Source of the DNA: JAOUEA01 sp040511595
GTDB lineage: Bacteria > Actinomycetota > UBA4738 > HRBIN12
Assembly: GCA_040511595.1 (NCBI GenBank)
Contig: JBEVGU010000097.1
Coordinates: 1 to 26,319, forward strand
Direction: 5' to 3'
DNA length: 26,319 nucleotides
Shown: positions 9,090 to 16,502 of the stretch, in pieces
How positions within the stretch are numbered: position 1 is the first letter of the stretch
Layout of the letters: the number at the start of each line of letters is the position of its first letter
Position numbers and translations under genes: made by a program
Notes under the pieces: generated by a model
What the model saw: only the letters and a program-made list of their open reading frames with translations
Databases searched by the model: none
What the model was told of the DNA's origin: nothing

Positions 9090-10199
9090 ATGTCGACCGT
9101 CCGCGACCTGTACGAGGTGCTCGGGGTCACCCGCGACGCGAGCGAGGAAGACATCAGGAAGGCCTACCGGCGGCTCGCGCGTGAGCTCCATCCGGACGTG
9201 AACGCCGAGCCAGCGGCCGAGGAGCGCTTCAAGGAGGTCGTGGGCGCGTACGAGATCCTTTCCGATGCCGACAAGCGCCGGCAGTACGACGCGTTCGGCA
9301 CCACGGGCGGCCCCGACGGGTCCGGCTTCACCGATATCCAGGACATCTTCGACCTGTTCTTCGGACAGGGAGGATTCGGGGTTGGGAGCCGCCGCAGGGG
9401 ACCTCGCTCCCGGATGCAGCACGGCGAAGACCTCGGTGTTCGCATCAGCTTGGGCTTCCGCGATGCGGCGTTCGGCGCTCGTCGCGATCTCGAGACCGAG
9501 CGTCTGGTGGCGTGTGAACGATGCCAGGGCAACGGGGCGGAGCCCGGCACAGCTCCGATCGCTTGTCGCACGTGCGGGGGGACCGGGCAGGTGCAAGCCG
9601 TGCGCCGGAGCGTGTTCGGCCAGGTCATGACCGCCTCGCCGTGCACGACCTGCCGAGGCACGGGTCAGGAGGTGCTCGACCCCTGCGAGGCGTGCTTCGG
9701 CGAAGGCCGCCGACAGGAGGCCACCACGGTCACGATCGACATCCCCGCAGGCGTGTCCGACGGCATGGAGCTGCGCGTGGCCGGCAACGGGCATGCGGGG
9801 CTCGCCGGTGGACCTTCCGGCGATCTCTATGTCGGCATCTCGGTCGAGCCGTCGGGGGAGTTCGACCGCCGGGGTCAGGACCTGTTCACCGTGCTCGACG
9901 TGTCGATGACGCAAGCGACGCTCGGCGCCGAGCTGGAGATCGGCGGGCTCGACGGGCCCGAGCGCATCGAGCTCGAGCCGGGCACGGAGTCCGGCACCGT
10001 GGTCCGCATCAAGGGAGGAGGCGTGCCGAACCTGAATCGCCGGGGTCGGGGCGATCTCTACGTCACGCTCCACGTCGTCACGCCCGACGACCTCTCCCGC
10101 GAGGAGCGCAAGCTCTGGGAGCGGCTGGCGGAGCTGCGCGGGGAACGCTCGACGAAGCACGAGCCGGCCGAGGGCAGGCTCCGCCGTCCGGAGTTCTGA
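9090..10199 (+). CDS. dnaJ: chaperone protein DnaJ
   Basis: DnaJ delivers substrates to DnaK and stimulates its ATPase. The 369-residue product has a J domain (residues 1-70, HPD at 34-36), a short Gly/Phe region with FGQGGFGVGSRRRG, and four CxxCxGxG zinc repeats (CERCQGNG, CRTCGGTG, CTTCRGTG, CEACFGEG). Two beta-rich substrate-binding domains follow, ending in VPNLNRRGRGDLYVTLHV. All key residues are intact. Being next to hrcA instead of in a dnaK-grpE-dnaJ operon, this is the second actinobacterial DnaJ type (DnaJ2). The ATG follows the hrcA stop without a gap. Confidence 0.96.
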   Translation: MSTVRDLYEVLGVTRDASEEDIRKAYRRLARELHPDVNAEPAAEERFKEVVGAYEILSDADKRRQYDAFGTTGGPDGSGFTDIQDIFDLFFGQGGFGVGSRRRGPRSRMQHGEDLGVRISLGFRDAAFGARRDLETERLVACERCQGNGAEPGTAPIACRTCGGTGQVQAVRRSVFGQVMTASPCTTCRGTGQEVLDPCEACFGEGRRQEATTVTIDIPAGVSDGMELRVAGNGHAGLAGGPSGDLYVGISVEPSGEFDRRGQDLFTVLDVSMTQATLGAELEIGGLDGPERIELEPGTESGTVVRIKGGGVPNLNRRGRGDLYVTLHVVTPDDLSREERKLWERLAELRGERSTKHEPAEGRLRRPEF

Positions 10200-10214
10200 C
10201 GACCGACCGACCGG

Positions 10215-10220
10215 TAGGCT
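10215..10220 (+). promoter_or_regulatory. candidate -10 box for the HIT gene (TAGGCT)
   Basis: TAGGCT ends nine bases before the ATG at 10230, inside the 30-base gap after dnaJ. No Shine-Dalgarno sequence is visible in the gap, so an own near-leaderless promoter is possible. No -35 box is visible. Confidence 0.3.
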
Positions 10221-10229
10221 GAGCGCGTC

Positions 10230-10577
10230 ATGGATACGTCCTGCCTCTTCTGCCGGATCGCGGCCCACGAGATCCCGGCGGACATCGTTCGCGAGTCGGA
10301 TCGGGTGATCGCGTTCCGCGACGTGAACCCGCAGGCTCCCACGCACATCCTGCTGATCCCGAAGGAGCACGTGACCTCGGTCGCCGACCTGAGCGACCAC
10401 CACGGCGACGTGCTCGTCGACATCGTGCAGGCCGCGAGCCAACTGGCCGGGGCCGAGGGCATCGCCGACTCCGGATGGCGACTCGTCACCAACGTCGGCC
10501 CCGACGCGGGTCAGACCGTGTTCCACCTGCACTTCCACCTGCTCGGAGGACGCGCGATGGACTGGCCTCCGGGCTAG
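10230..10577 (+). CDS. HIT family nucleotide hydrolase (HinT-like)
   Basis: HIT proteins of this type hydrolyse nucleoside phosphoramidates or adenylylated substrates. The 115-residue length and the start DTSCLFCRIAAHEIPADIV are typical of the HinT branch; C5 and C8 form the CxxC sometimes used for zinc. The catalytic histidine triad HLHFHLLGGR is at about residues 98-107, with the expected upstream IPKEHV strand. The gene lies between dnaJ and phoH. No 16S rRNA methyltransferase gene (rsmE) is present between dnaJ and this gene, although one often is in actinobacteria. Confidence 0.93.
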   Translation: MDTSCLFCRIAAHEIPADIVRESDRVIAFRDVNPQAPTHILLIPKEHVTSVADLSDHHGDVLVDIVQAASQLAGAEGIADSGWRLVTNVGPDAGQTVFHLHFHLLGGRAMDWPPG

Positions 10578-10584
10578 CTTCGGC

Positions 10585-10620
10585 TACAGTGGAGAGCACG
10601 GCCGCCGGACGGGCGGCCGT
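10585..10620 (+). promoter_or_regulatory. candidate phoH promoter box and 5' hairpin
   Basis: TACAGT at 10585-10590 could be a -10 box, putting the RNA start near 10597. A nine-base-pair hairpin begins right there: ACGGCCGCC at 10598-10606, a five-base loop, GGCGGCCGT at 10612-10620. It has no T-run, so it is not a classical terminator. It may protect the 5' end of a roughly 80-base phoH leader or act as a weak terminator after the HIT gene. The hairpin is certain as sequence; its role is open. Confidence 0.4.
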
Positions 10621-10679
10621 CGCCGACGAAGCTGCCGAACCAGGAGGGAACGGGGCCACCGCCCCGAGAGACGAGACAC

Positions 10680-11678
10680 GTGGCGAGCGCCACCACGCAA
10701 GTCAAGATCCTCGTGCCGGGCAACCAACCGATGGTGGCCCTCCTCGGTCAGCGCGACGTCTTCCTGAAGTTGATCGAGTCGGCGTTCGATTGCCGCATCC
10801 TCGTGCGCGGGAACGAAATCACCGTCTCGGGCCGCGAACAGGAAGCCGAGCGGGTCGCCCGCATCTTCGAGGAACTCCTCATCCTGCTCGAACAGGGGCA
10901 CGAGCTCACCGATTCGTCGGTCGGCCAGGCGATCGCGCTCGTCAAGGGCGACGGCGCCATGCCCGGCGAGCATGAGATGCGGCCGTCCGAGGTGCTCGGC
11001 GATCGCCTGCTCACCGCGCGCGGCAAGGGCATCTCGCCCAAGACGATCGGGCAGAAGCGGTTCGTCGACGCGATCCGGGCCAACACGGTCACGTTCGCGA
11101 TCGGCCCGGCGGGCACGGGCAAGACCTACCTCGCGGTGGCGACCGCGGTGAAGGCGCTGCAGGATCGCCAGGTCTCGCGGCTGATCCTCACGCGACCCGC
11201 CGTGGAGGCGGGCGAGCGACTCGGGTACCTGCCCGGCACCCTCTACGAGAAGATCGACCCGTACATGCGACCGCTCTACGACGCGCTGTTCGAGATGACC
11301 GGCGCCGAGACGCTTCCACGGTTGATGGAACGCGGCACGGTCGAGGTCGCGCCGCTCGCCTACATGCGCGGAAGAACTCTGAATGATGCGTTCGTGATCC
11401 TGGACGAGGCGCAGAACACGACCCCGGAGCAGATGAAGATGTTCCTCACGCGCATCGGCTTCGGGTCGAAGGCCGTGATCAACGGCGACGCCACCCAGGT
11501 CGACCTCGAGCAGGGACGGAAGAGCGGGCTCGCGGTCGTCGAGGAGATCCTCGACGATGTCCAGGACATCGCCTTCTGCCACCTCGGAGGCAGCGACGTC
11601 GTGCGTCACAAGATCGTCCAGGACATCGTGGAGGCCTACGACCGGTTCGGGCAACAGCGCCTGCAGGTGGAGCGGTGA
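10680..11678 (+). CDS. phoH: PhoH-like ATPase
   Basis: PhoH proteins are P-loop ATPases linked to RNA metabolism; in this operon type they work near YbeY. The 332-residue product has an N-terminal KH-like segment (ESAFDCRILVRGNEITVSG), the Walker A motif GPAGTGKT at 142-149, Walker B FVILDEAQN, and the conserved EAGERLGYLPGTLYEKIDPYMRPLYD and GFGSKAVINGDATQVDL stretches. The GTG at 10680 gives VASATTQVKILVPGNQ; no ATG in frame lies near it. The stop overlaps the ybeY start (GTGA). Confidence 0.95.
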   Translation: MASATTQVKILVPGNQPMVALLGQRDVFLKLIESAFDCRILVRGNEITVSGREQEAERVARIFEELLILLEQGHELTDSSVGQAIALVKGDGAMPGEHEMRPSEVLGDRLLTARGKGISPKTIGQKRFVDAIRANTVTFAIGPAGTGKTYLAVATAVKALQDRQVSRLILTRPAVEAGERLGYLPGTLYEKIDPYMRPLYDALFEMTGAETLPRLMERGTVEVAPLAYMRGRTLNDAFVILDEAQNTTPEQMKMFLTRIGFGSKAVINGDATQVDLEQGRKSGLAVVEEILDDVQDIAFCHLGGSDVVRHKIVQDIVEAYDRFGQQRLQVER

Positions 11679-12145
11679 GCGCGAGGGCGTTGAACGACGA
11701 CGACGGTGGCCATCCGAGGGTCCTGGTCTCCACGCGGACATCGGGCGCGCCGACGACCCCGCTCGACGTGCCCGCACTGGCGGCGCTCGCCCGCGAGACC
11801 CTCGTGGCCGAGGGCCAGCAACGCTCGGAGCTCTCGCTCTCCTTCGTCGACGAGGACGAGATCGCCGACCTGTACCGGCGGTACATGGACGAGGACGGAC
11901 CGACCGATGTGCTGTCGTTCCCGCTCGACGACGACGTCGACGAGCACGGGGTGCGCGTGCTCGGCGACGTCGTCGTGTGCCCGGCGGTCGCGGTCCGGAA
12001 CGCTCCTCGCGACCCCGGGACCGAGCTGCGGCTGCTGGTCGTGCACGGGGTCCTCCATCTGCTCGGGTACGACCACGAGGGCGACGACGAGCGAGCCGAG
12101 ATGTGGGCGCGCCAGGAGCGATACAGCGGGGTGACCGTGCCGTGA
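11675..12145 (+). CDS. ybeY: endoribonuclease YbeY
   Basis: YbeY is a zinc-dependent endoribonuclease involved in 16S rRNA 3'-end maturation and ribosome quality control. The 156-residue product has the zinc motif H124-x3-H128-x5-H134 (HGVLHLLGYDH), preceded by the conserved TDVLSFPL and LGDVVVCP strands. The GTG start at 11675 overlaps the phoH stop and the TGA overlaps the next GTG at 12142, so translation is coupled on both sides. The N-terminal 20 residues are variable in the family. Confidence 0.95.
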   Translation: MSARALNDDDGGHPRVLVSTRTSGAPTTPLDVPALAALARETLVAEGQQRSELSLSFVDEDEIADLYRRYMDEDGPTDVLSFPLDDDVDEHGVRVLGDVVVCPAVAVRNAPRDPGTELRLLVVHGVLHLLGYDHEGDDERAEMWARQERYSGVTVP

Positions 12146-13416
12146 CCTGGATGTGGGTGTTCGTCGCGGTGCTCGTCGCGCTCGGCTCGCTGCTGGCGCT
12201 CGCCGAGGCATCGCTCACCCGCATGACGCGTGTGAAGGCGCTCGCCCTGGAGGACGAGGGCCGTCGCAACGCGGCGATGCTGGTCAAGCTCGAGTCCGAT
12301 CCCGCCCGCTACTTCAACTCGGTGTACCTCGCCGTGATGATCGTGCAGAACGGCTCGGCGATCCTCGTGGCGATCCTCGCCGACCGGGAGTTCGGGAGCC
12401 TCGGGGTCACGATCGCGTCGCTCGTCTTCACGCTGCTGTACTTCGTGTTCGTCGAGGCCATGTCGAAGACGTTCGGCGTGCTGCACTCCGATCGAGTGGC
12501 GTTGGCGCTCTCGCCGCTGGTGTGGTTCCTCGGACGGCTGCTCGCGTTGCCCACGAGAGCACTGATCGGCCTTGCCAACGTGCTCCTGCCCGGCAAGGGC
12601 ATCAAGGCCGGCCCGTTCGTGAGCGAGGAAGAGATCCGATCGATGGCGCAGGTGGGCTCCGAGGAAGGCTCGATCGACGAGGGCGAGAAGGAGCTGATCC
12701 ACTCGATCTTCGAGTTCGGCGACACCATCGTGCGTGAGGTCATGGTGCCGCGTCCCGACATCATCGCGATCGAGGACGACAAGGCGCTACGCGACGTGCA
12801 GGCGCTGGTGCTCACGCACGGCACGTCGCGCATCCCCGTCTACGACGCCGACGCCGACCTCGACGACGTGATCGGCATCGTGTTCGCCAAGGACGTGCTG
12901 AAGGCGCTCCACCAAGGGAAGCACGACATGCCGTTGGCCGACATCGTGCGCGAGGCTCGGTACGTGCCCGAGTCCAAGAAGGTGGCGGATCTGCTCCGCG
13001 AGATGCAGCGCGAGAAGTTCCATTTGGCGCTCGTCACCGACGAGTACGGCTCGGTCACCGGGCTCGTGGCGCTCGAGGACCTCCTGGAGGAGCTGGTCGG
13101 CGAGATCACCGACGAGTACGACCGCGAGGAACCCGAGTTCGAGCAGGTGGGCGAGCTCGTGTACCGGGTGAGCGGCAAGACCTCGATCGACGACGTCAAC
13201 GAGCTGCTCGACGTGAGGCTTCCCCACGAGGAATGGGACACGGTAGCCGGCCTGGTCCTCGACATCCTCGGGCGCATCCCCGATGAAGGGGAGGAATGCC
13301 GCATCGACGGACTCACGTTCCGAGCCGACGAGGTCAAGGGTCGGCGCATCGAGAAGGTGCTGATCACGCGCGACCCCGAGGTCGAGGCTGCCTTGGTGGA
13401 GGAGCCGGCACCATGA
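12142..13416 (+). CDS. CNNM/CBS-domain membrane protein (HlyC/CorC family)
   Basis: These proteins are membrane-bound and related to Mg2+/Co2+ efflux proteins and eukaryotic CNNMs; the old name hemolysin is misleading. The 424-residue product has an N-terminal CNNM (DUF21) membrane domain over about residues 1-185, with helices at the N-terminus and at ILVAILAD and VTIASLVFTLLYFVFVEAMSK. Two CBS domains follow (from VREVMVPRPDIIAIE to the LVTDEYGSVTGLVALEDLLEELVGEITDEYD signature), then a C-terminal CorC/HlyC domain. The GTG at 12142 overlaps the ybeY stop and an ATG at 12151 is also possible. The stop overlaps the cdd ATG. Confidence 0.93.
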   Translation: MTWMWVFVAVLVALGSLLALAEASLTRMTRVKALALEDEGRRNAAMLVKLESDPARYFNSVYLAVMIVQNGSAILVAILADREFGSLGVTIASLVFTLLYFVFVEAMSKTFGVLHSDRVALALSPLVWFLGRLLALPTRALIGLANVLLPGKGIKAGPFVSEEEIRSMAQVGSEEGSIDEGEKELIHSIFEFGDTIVREVMVPRPDIIAIEDDKALRDVQALVLTHGTSRIPVYDADADLDDVIGIVFAKDVLKALHQGKHDMPLADIVREARYVPESKKVADLLREMQREKFHLALVTDEYGSVTGLVALEDLLEELVGEITDEYDREEPEFEQVGELVYRVSGKTSIDDVNELLDVRLPHEEWDTVAGLVLDILGRIPDEGEECRIDGLTFRADEVKGRRIEKVLITRDPEVEAALVEEPAP

Positions 13417-13829
13417 CCTCGATCGAGCCAGCGCTCGTCGACGAGCTGGTCGCGACCGCACGCGGCGTCCGTGACAACGCGTACGCGCCCTACAGTGGGT
13501 TCCACGTCGGGGCGGCGCTGCTGGCCGGCGGCCGGGTCTTCGCGGCGGTGAACGTCGAGAACGCGAGCTACCCGGTCTCGGTCTGCGCGGAGCGCAACGC
13601 CGTCGCGATGGCCGTGGCGGCCGGGGTGACCGATGTCCGCGCCGTCGCCGTCGTGACCGACGCCGACGACCCCACGCCTCCGTGCGGCGGATGCCGCCAG
13701 GTGCTCTTCGAGTTCGGCGGTCCGGGCATGGCCGTGATCGCCGAGGCGGCCGACGGCTCGGCGCGCACCTTCTGGGCGCTCGACGAACTGCTCCCCGACG
13801 CTTTCGGTCCGAGTGACCTCGACCGGTGA
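13413..13829 (+). CDS. cdd: cytidine deaminase
   Basis: Cytidine deaminase converts cytidine and deoxycytidine to uridine and deoxyuridine in pyrimidine salvage. The 138-residue product is the small homotetrameric type. The catalytic motif C58-A-E60 (VCAERNA) and the second zinc pair C91-x2-C94 (PPCGGCRQ) are intact, as is the substrate-side YAPYSGFHVGAAL segment near residue 24. The ATG at 13413 overlaps the stop of the upstream gene and the TGA overlaps the GTG of era. Its position before era is frequent in Gram-positive bacteria. Confidence 0.96.
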   Translation: MTSIEPALVDELVATARGVRDNAYAPYSGFHVGAALLAGGRVFAAVNVENASYPVSVCAERNAVAMAVAAGVTDVRAVAVVTDADDPTPPCGGCRQVLFEFGGPGMAVIAEAADGSARTFWALDELLPDAFGPSDLDR

Positions 13830-14728
13830 GTGCCGCGCCCGAAGGCGGTCATCGGGCCGGCGTCGTGGCGGTGGTGGGCCGTCCCAACGTGGGCAAGTCG
13901 ACCCTCGTGAACGCGCTCGTCGGCGAGAAGGTCGCGATCGTTTCCGACAAGCCCCAGACGACGCGGCAGGACATCCGCGCGATCTGGACCACCGACGACG
14001 TGCAGATCGTGTTCACCGACACGCCGGGTTTCCACAAGCCTCGCACCGCGCTCGGCGCCCGCCTCAACGACCTGGTGAGCGATGCCGTGGTGGGGGTCGA
14101 CGTGGTGGTGCAGGTCGTCGACGCCGCGAGCGGCGTAGGGCGGGGAGACGCGTTCGTGTACGAGCAACAGGTGTCGTCGGCGGGCGCCGGCGCCACCATC
14201 TGCGTCGTGAACAAGGTCGACCGCGTGCGTCACCACGAGGTGGTGCCGCAGCTCGCGGCGGCCGGAGCGTTCGGACCCTGGGACGAGGTCGTGCCCATCT
14301 CGGCACTCGGCGGCATCGGCGTCGACGAGCTGCGCGACCTGCTGGTGGCCCGTATGCCGATCGGATCGGCCCTCTTCCCCGACGGTGAGGTCACCGACCA
14401 ACCGCTCGAGGTCCGCATCGCGGAGCTCGTCCGTGAGCAAGCGCTCGCGGTCACGCGCGAGGAGGTGCCGCACTCGGTCGCCGTCGTCGTCGAGGAGATC
14501 GAGCGGGAAGACGGGCTCGCACGCGTCCATGCCTCGATCGTCGTGGAGCGCGACTCGCAGAAGGGCATCGTGATCGGCAAGGGGGGCCAGACCTTGAAGA
14601 CGATCGGCTCGAAGGCCCGGGAGCAGATCGAACCGTTGCTAGGGGAGCGCGTCTTCCTGGACATCCGGGTCAAGGTCATGAAGGAGTGGCAGCGCGACCC
14701 GAAGATGCTCGATCGTTTGGGGTACTGA
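13826..14728 (+). CDS. era: GTPase Era
   Basis: Era is an essential GTPase that binds the 3' end of 16S rRNA and helps mature the 30S subunit. The 300-residue product has G1 GRPNVGKS (18-25), the Era-type switch I KPQTTRQDI, G3 DTPGFHKP, G4 NKVD and a C-terminal KH domain with the loop IGKGGQTLKTIG. The tail ends in MKEWQRDPKMLDRLGY, normal for the family. The GTG start overlaps the cdd stop. recO, a frequent downstream neighbour, is absent; a candidate terminator and the sugar locus follow. Confidence 0.96.
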   Translation: MSAAPEGGHRAGVVAVVGRPNVGKSTLVNALVGEKVAIVSDKPQTTRQDIRAIWTTDDVQIVFTDTPGFHKPRTALGARLNDLVSDAVVGVDVVVQVVDAASGVGRGDAFVYEQQVSSAGAGATICVVNKVDRVRHHEVVPQLAAAGAFGPWDEVVPISALGGIGVDELRDLLVARMPIGSALFPDGEVTDQPLEVRIAELVREQALAVTREEVPHSVAVVVEEIEREDGLARVHASIVVERDSQKGIVIGKGGQTLKTIGSKAREQIEPLLGERVFLDIRVKVMKEWQRDPKMLDRLGY

Positions 14729-14742
14729 CGACGGAGCTTGCG

Positions 14743-14776
14743 CGAGGGCTCGGCTCGTGCCCAGCTCGAACCCTCG
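14743..14776. terminator. candidate bidirectional terminator hairpin between era and the DeoR gene
   Basis: CGAGGG at 14743-14748 pairs with CCCTCG at 14771-14776. After one C/A mismatch, TCG at 14750-14752 pairs with CGA at 14767-14769, leaving a 14-base loop. It lies in the 54-base gap between two convergent stops, where a shared terminator is expected. There is no T-run, so the call rests on stem and location. Confidence 0.45.
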
Positions 14777-14782
14777 TGCCGC

Positions 14783-15541
14783 TCAAACCCGCGTGACCGC
14801 GACGCCCGCTTCGTTGAGCTCTGCGACCTTCTCCTCGGGTGCGTCGGTGTCGGTGATGAGCTCGTGGACCAACTCGATCGGGCAGATCTGGGCGAACGCC
14901 ACGATCCCGATCTTCGAGGAGTCGGCGACCACCACCACACGGCGGGCCCGCTCGATCAAAGCGAGGTCGGTGTGCGCCTCGACTTCGTGGTGAGTGGTGA
15001 GGCCCGCTCCGGACGAGATCCCGTCGGTACCGAGGAACACGACGTCGAGGTTCAAGCCGGCGAGGGAGCGCTCGGCTAGCGGCCCGACGAGCTCGTACGA
15101 CTCGGCACGTGCGTAGCCGCCCGTCACCACGAGTTTCAGGTTGGGCCGGATCACGAGCTCACTCGCGATGTTGAGGGCGTTCGTTACCACGGTGAGTCGC
15201 TGCCGGTCGATGAGATGGCGAGCGACCTCGGTGCAGGTGGTGCCGCCGGTGAGCCCGACCGCGGACCCGTCGTCGACGGACGCAGCTGCCGCCGATGCGA
15301 TCCGACGCTTCTCATCCTGGCGCCGGGCGGACTTGTAGCGGAGCGGCAACTCGTAGAGCACTCCTTGGCCGACCGCGCCGCCGTGCGTGCGCGTGAGCAG
15401 CCGCTGCTCCTCGAGGAGCTCCAGGTCGCGGCGGATCGTGGCTGACGAGACGCCGAGCCGATCAGCGAGCTCCGCCACTCCGACGGCGCCGTCGGCCGAG
15501 AGTTCCTCCAGGATCTCGTTGAGTCGGTCCGCCTGGCGCAT
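14783..15541 (-). CDS. DeoR/GlpR-family transcriptional regulator
   Basis: DeoR-type proteins are usually repressors of sugar catabolism released by a phosphorylated sugar. The product is 252 residues. The N-terminal helix-turn-helix (VGVAELADRLGVSSATIRRDLELLEEQRLLTRTHGGAV) matches the family signature, and the C-terminal sugar-phosphate domain shows GLTGGTTCTEVARHL, NALNIASEL and VFLGTDGISSGAG. The ATG at 15553 would add four residues (MIDR). I prefer the ATG at 15541 because TATGAT sits seven bases before it, as at hrcA. It is divergent from the SIS gene and is the likely regulator of that operon and of the glycosidase gene. Confidence 0.9.
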   Translation of the reverse strand: MRQADRLNEILEELSADGAVGVAELADRLGVSSATIRRDLELLEEQRLLTRTHGGAVGQGVLYELPLRYKSARRQDEKRRIASAAAASVDDGSAVGLTGGTTCTEVARHLIDRQRLTVVTNALNIASELVIRPNLKLVVTGGYARAESYELVGPLAERSLAGLNLDVVFLGTDGISSGAGLTTHHEVEAHTDLALIERARRVVVVADSSKIGIVAFAQICPIELVHELITDTDAPEEKVAELNEAGVAVTRV

Positions 15542-15548
15542 CCGGTCA

Positions 15549-15554
15549 ATCATA
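15549..15554 (-). promoter_or_regulatory. candidate -10 box of the DeoR-type regulator gene (TATGAT)
   Basis: On the minus strand TATGAT is followed by seven bases and then ATG at 15541, the same arrangement as at hrcA. The box contains the alternative ATG at 15553, an argument against that codon as the start. The -35 region would overlap that of the divergent SIS promoter. Confidence 0.45.
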
Positions 15555-15561
15555 GCGATGG

Positions 15562-15592
15562 ATGATCGATTGGGTTGCGGTCATGATCGTTT
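15562..15592. repeat. direct repeat ATGATCGWTT in the divergent regulator/SIS spacer
   Basis: ATGATCGATT at 15562-15571 and ATGATCGTTT at 15583-15592 are 21 bases apart, two helical turns. They flank the -35 box of the SIS promoter and resemble the downstream ATGAGCGAAA element (shared ATGANCG). They may be additional half-sites for the regulator; each repeat is short. Confidence 0.35.
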
Positions 15593-15604
15593 TCCTCCTA
15601 AAGT
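15575..15604 (+). promoter_or_regulatory. promoter of the SIS/ABC transporter operon
   Basis: TTGCGG at 15575-15580 (-35), an 18-base spacer and TAAAGT at 15599-15604 (-10), eight bases before the SIS ATG. The glycosidase gene has the same boxes with the same spacing, which greatly strengthens the call. Transcription should start at or within two bases of the start codon. Confidence 0.65.
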
Positions 15605-15628
15605 GCGCATGGATGAGCGAAACCGAGC
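15598..15628 (+). promoter_or_regulatory. shared operator motif, copy 1 (overlaps SIS start codon)
   Basis: CTAAAGTGC at 15598-15606, six variable bases, ATGAGCGAAA at 15613-15622, then YCGWGC. The same motif with the same spacing recurs at 22129-22159. ATGAGCGAAA encodes the first three codons of the SIS protein plus one base and covers the predicted transcription start, a natural place for repressor binding. The DeoR-type regulator next door is the likely ligand. Confidence 0.6.
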
Positions 15629-16485
15629 GCGAGATCGCGAGCCAACCGGAGTGTTGGCGCCGCGCGGCCGATCTCATCCCGGAGGTGGCGGGTGCCCTGC
15701 CCCCTGCCGGGTATCGCGTCGCCGTGATCGGATGTGGCACCTCGTGGTTCATGGCCCAGGCATACGCGTCGCTCCGAGAGGATGTCGGCCAAGGCGAGAC
15801 CGACGCCTTCGCCGCCTCGGAGTTCCCGGTCGCTCGGCGCTACGATCGGATCGTCGCGATCAGCCGCAGCGGCACCACGACCGAGGTGGCACGTGTCCTC
15901 CGAGCGACGGATCGCCCGACCGTGGCGATCTCGGCGGTGCCCGGCAGTCCTGTCACCGAAGCCGCCGACGCAGCGGTCATCCTCGACTTCGCCGACGAGC
16001 GGTCTGTCGTGCAGACTCGGTTCGCGACGACTGCCCTGGTCCTGCTCCGAGCTCACGTGGGCGTCGATCCTGCGGCCGGAGCCGCGATCGATGCTCGGCG
16101 AGCGGTCGAGGGTGGCCTTCCCCACGATCCCGCGAGGTTCGATCACTTCGTCTTCTTGGGGCATGGGTGGACCGGAGGACTCGCAAGCGAGGCGGCGTTG
16201 AAGATGCGGGAGACGGCTCAGGCGCACGCGGAGGCCTACCCTGCGATGGAGTACCGACATGGCCCGATCAGCCTCGCCGGCCCGGGGAGCCTCGTGTGGA
16301 TCTTCGGCACCCCCGACCCGACGGTGGCGGACGCGGTGGCGTCCACCGGCGCGGACCTGCATGTTCCTGTCCTCGACCCGATCGCCGAGCTGGTGCTGGT
16401 CCAACGGACCGCGCTCGCTCTGGCTGAGGCGCGCGGCCTCGACCCCGACCATCCGCGCAACCTGACCCGTTCGGTGGTGCTCTGA
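15613..16485 (+). CDS. SIS-domain sugar isomerase/deaminase (AgaS/GlmS isomerase-like)
   Basis: The 290-residue product has two SIS domains and no glutaminase domain. SIS 1 shows GCGTS at 40-44 and SRSGTTTEV from residue 84; SIS 2 shows FLGHGWTGGLASEAALKMRETAQAHAEAYPAMEYRHGP, with the E213-x2-H216-G motif of the GlmS isomerase family. The group includes AgaS-type amino-sugar-phosphate deaminases and fructosamine-phosphate deglycases, which act on ketose- or aldose-6-phosphates; the exact substrate cannot be read from sequence. The ATG at 15613 fits a leaderless start eight bases after the -10 box. The TGA overlaps a possible ATG at 16485 of the binding-protein gene. Confidence 0.85.
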   Translation: MSETEREIASQPECWRRAADLIPEVAGALPPAGYRVAVIGCGTSWFMAQAYASLREDVGQGETDAFAASEFPVARRYDRIVAISRSGTTTEVARVLRATDRPTVAISAVPGSPVTEAADAAVILDFADERSVVQTRFATTALVLLRAHVGVDPAAGAAIDARRAVEGGLPHDPARFDHFVFLGHGWTGGLASEAALKMRETAQAHAEAYPAMEYRHGPISLAGPGSLVWIFGTPDPTVADAVASTGADLHVPVLDPIAELVLVQRTALALAEARGLDPDHPRNLTRSVVL

Positions 16486-16502
16486 TGGATCGGAGGTACT
16501 CG

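Noticed and set aside
10199..10214. Short CGAC/GACC tandem repeat after dnaJ
   Set aside because: Three four-base units are common in GC-rich DNA and show no other feature.
8025..10538. Minus-strand open frame of 837 codons opposite hrcA, dnaJ and the HIT gene
   Set aside because: It mirrors three well-recognised genes, has composition typical of an antisense frame in GC-rich DNA (many Arg, His, Leu, Val), and shows no domain.
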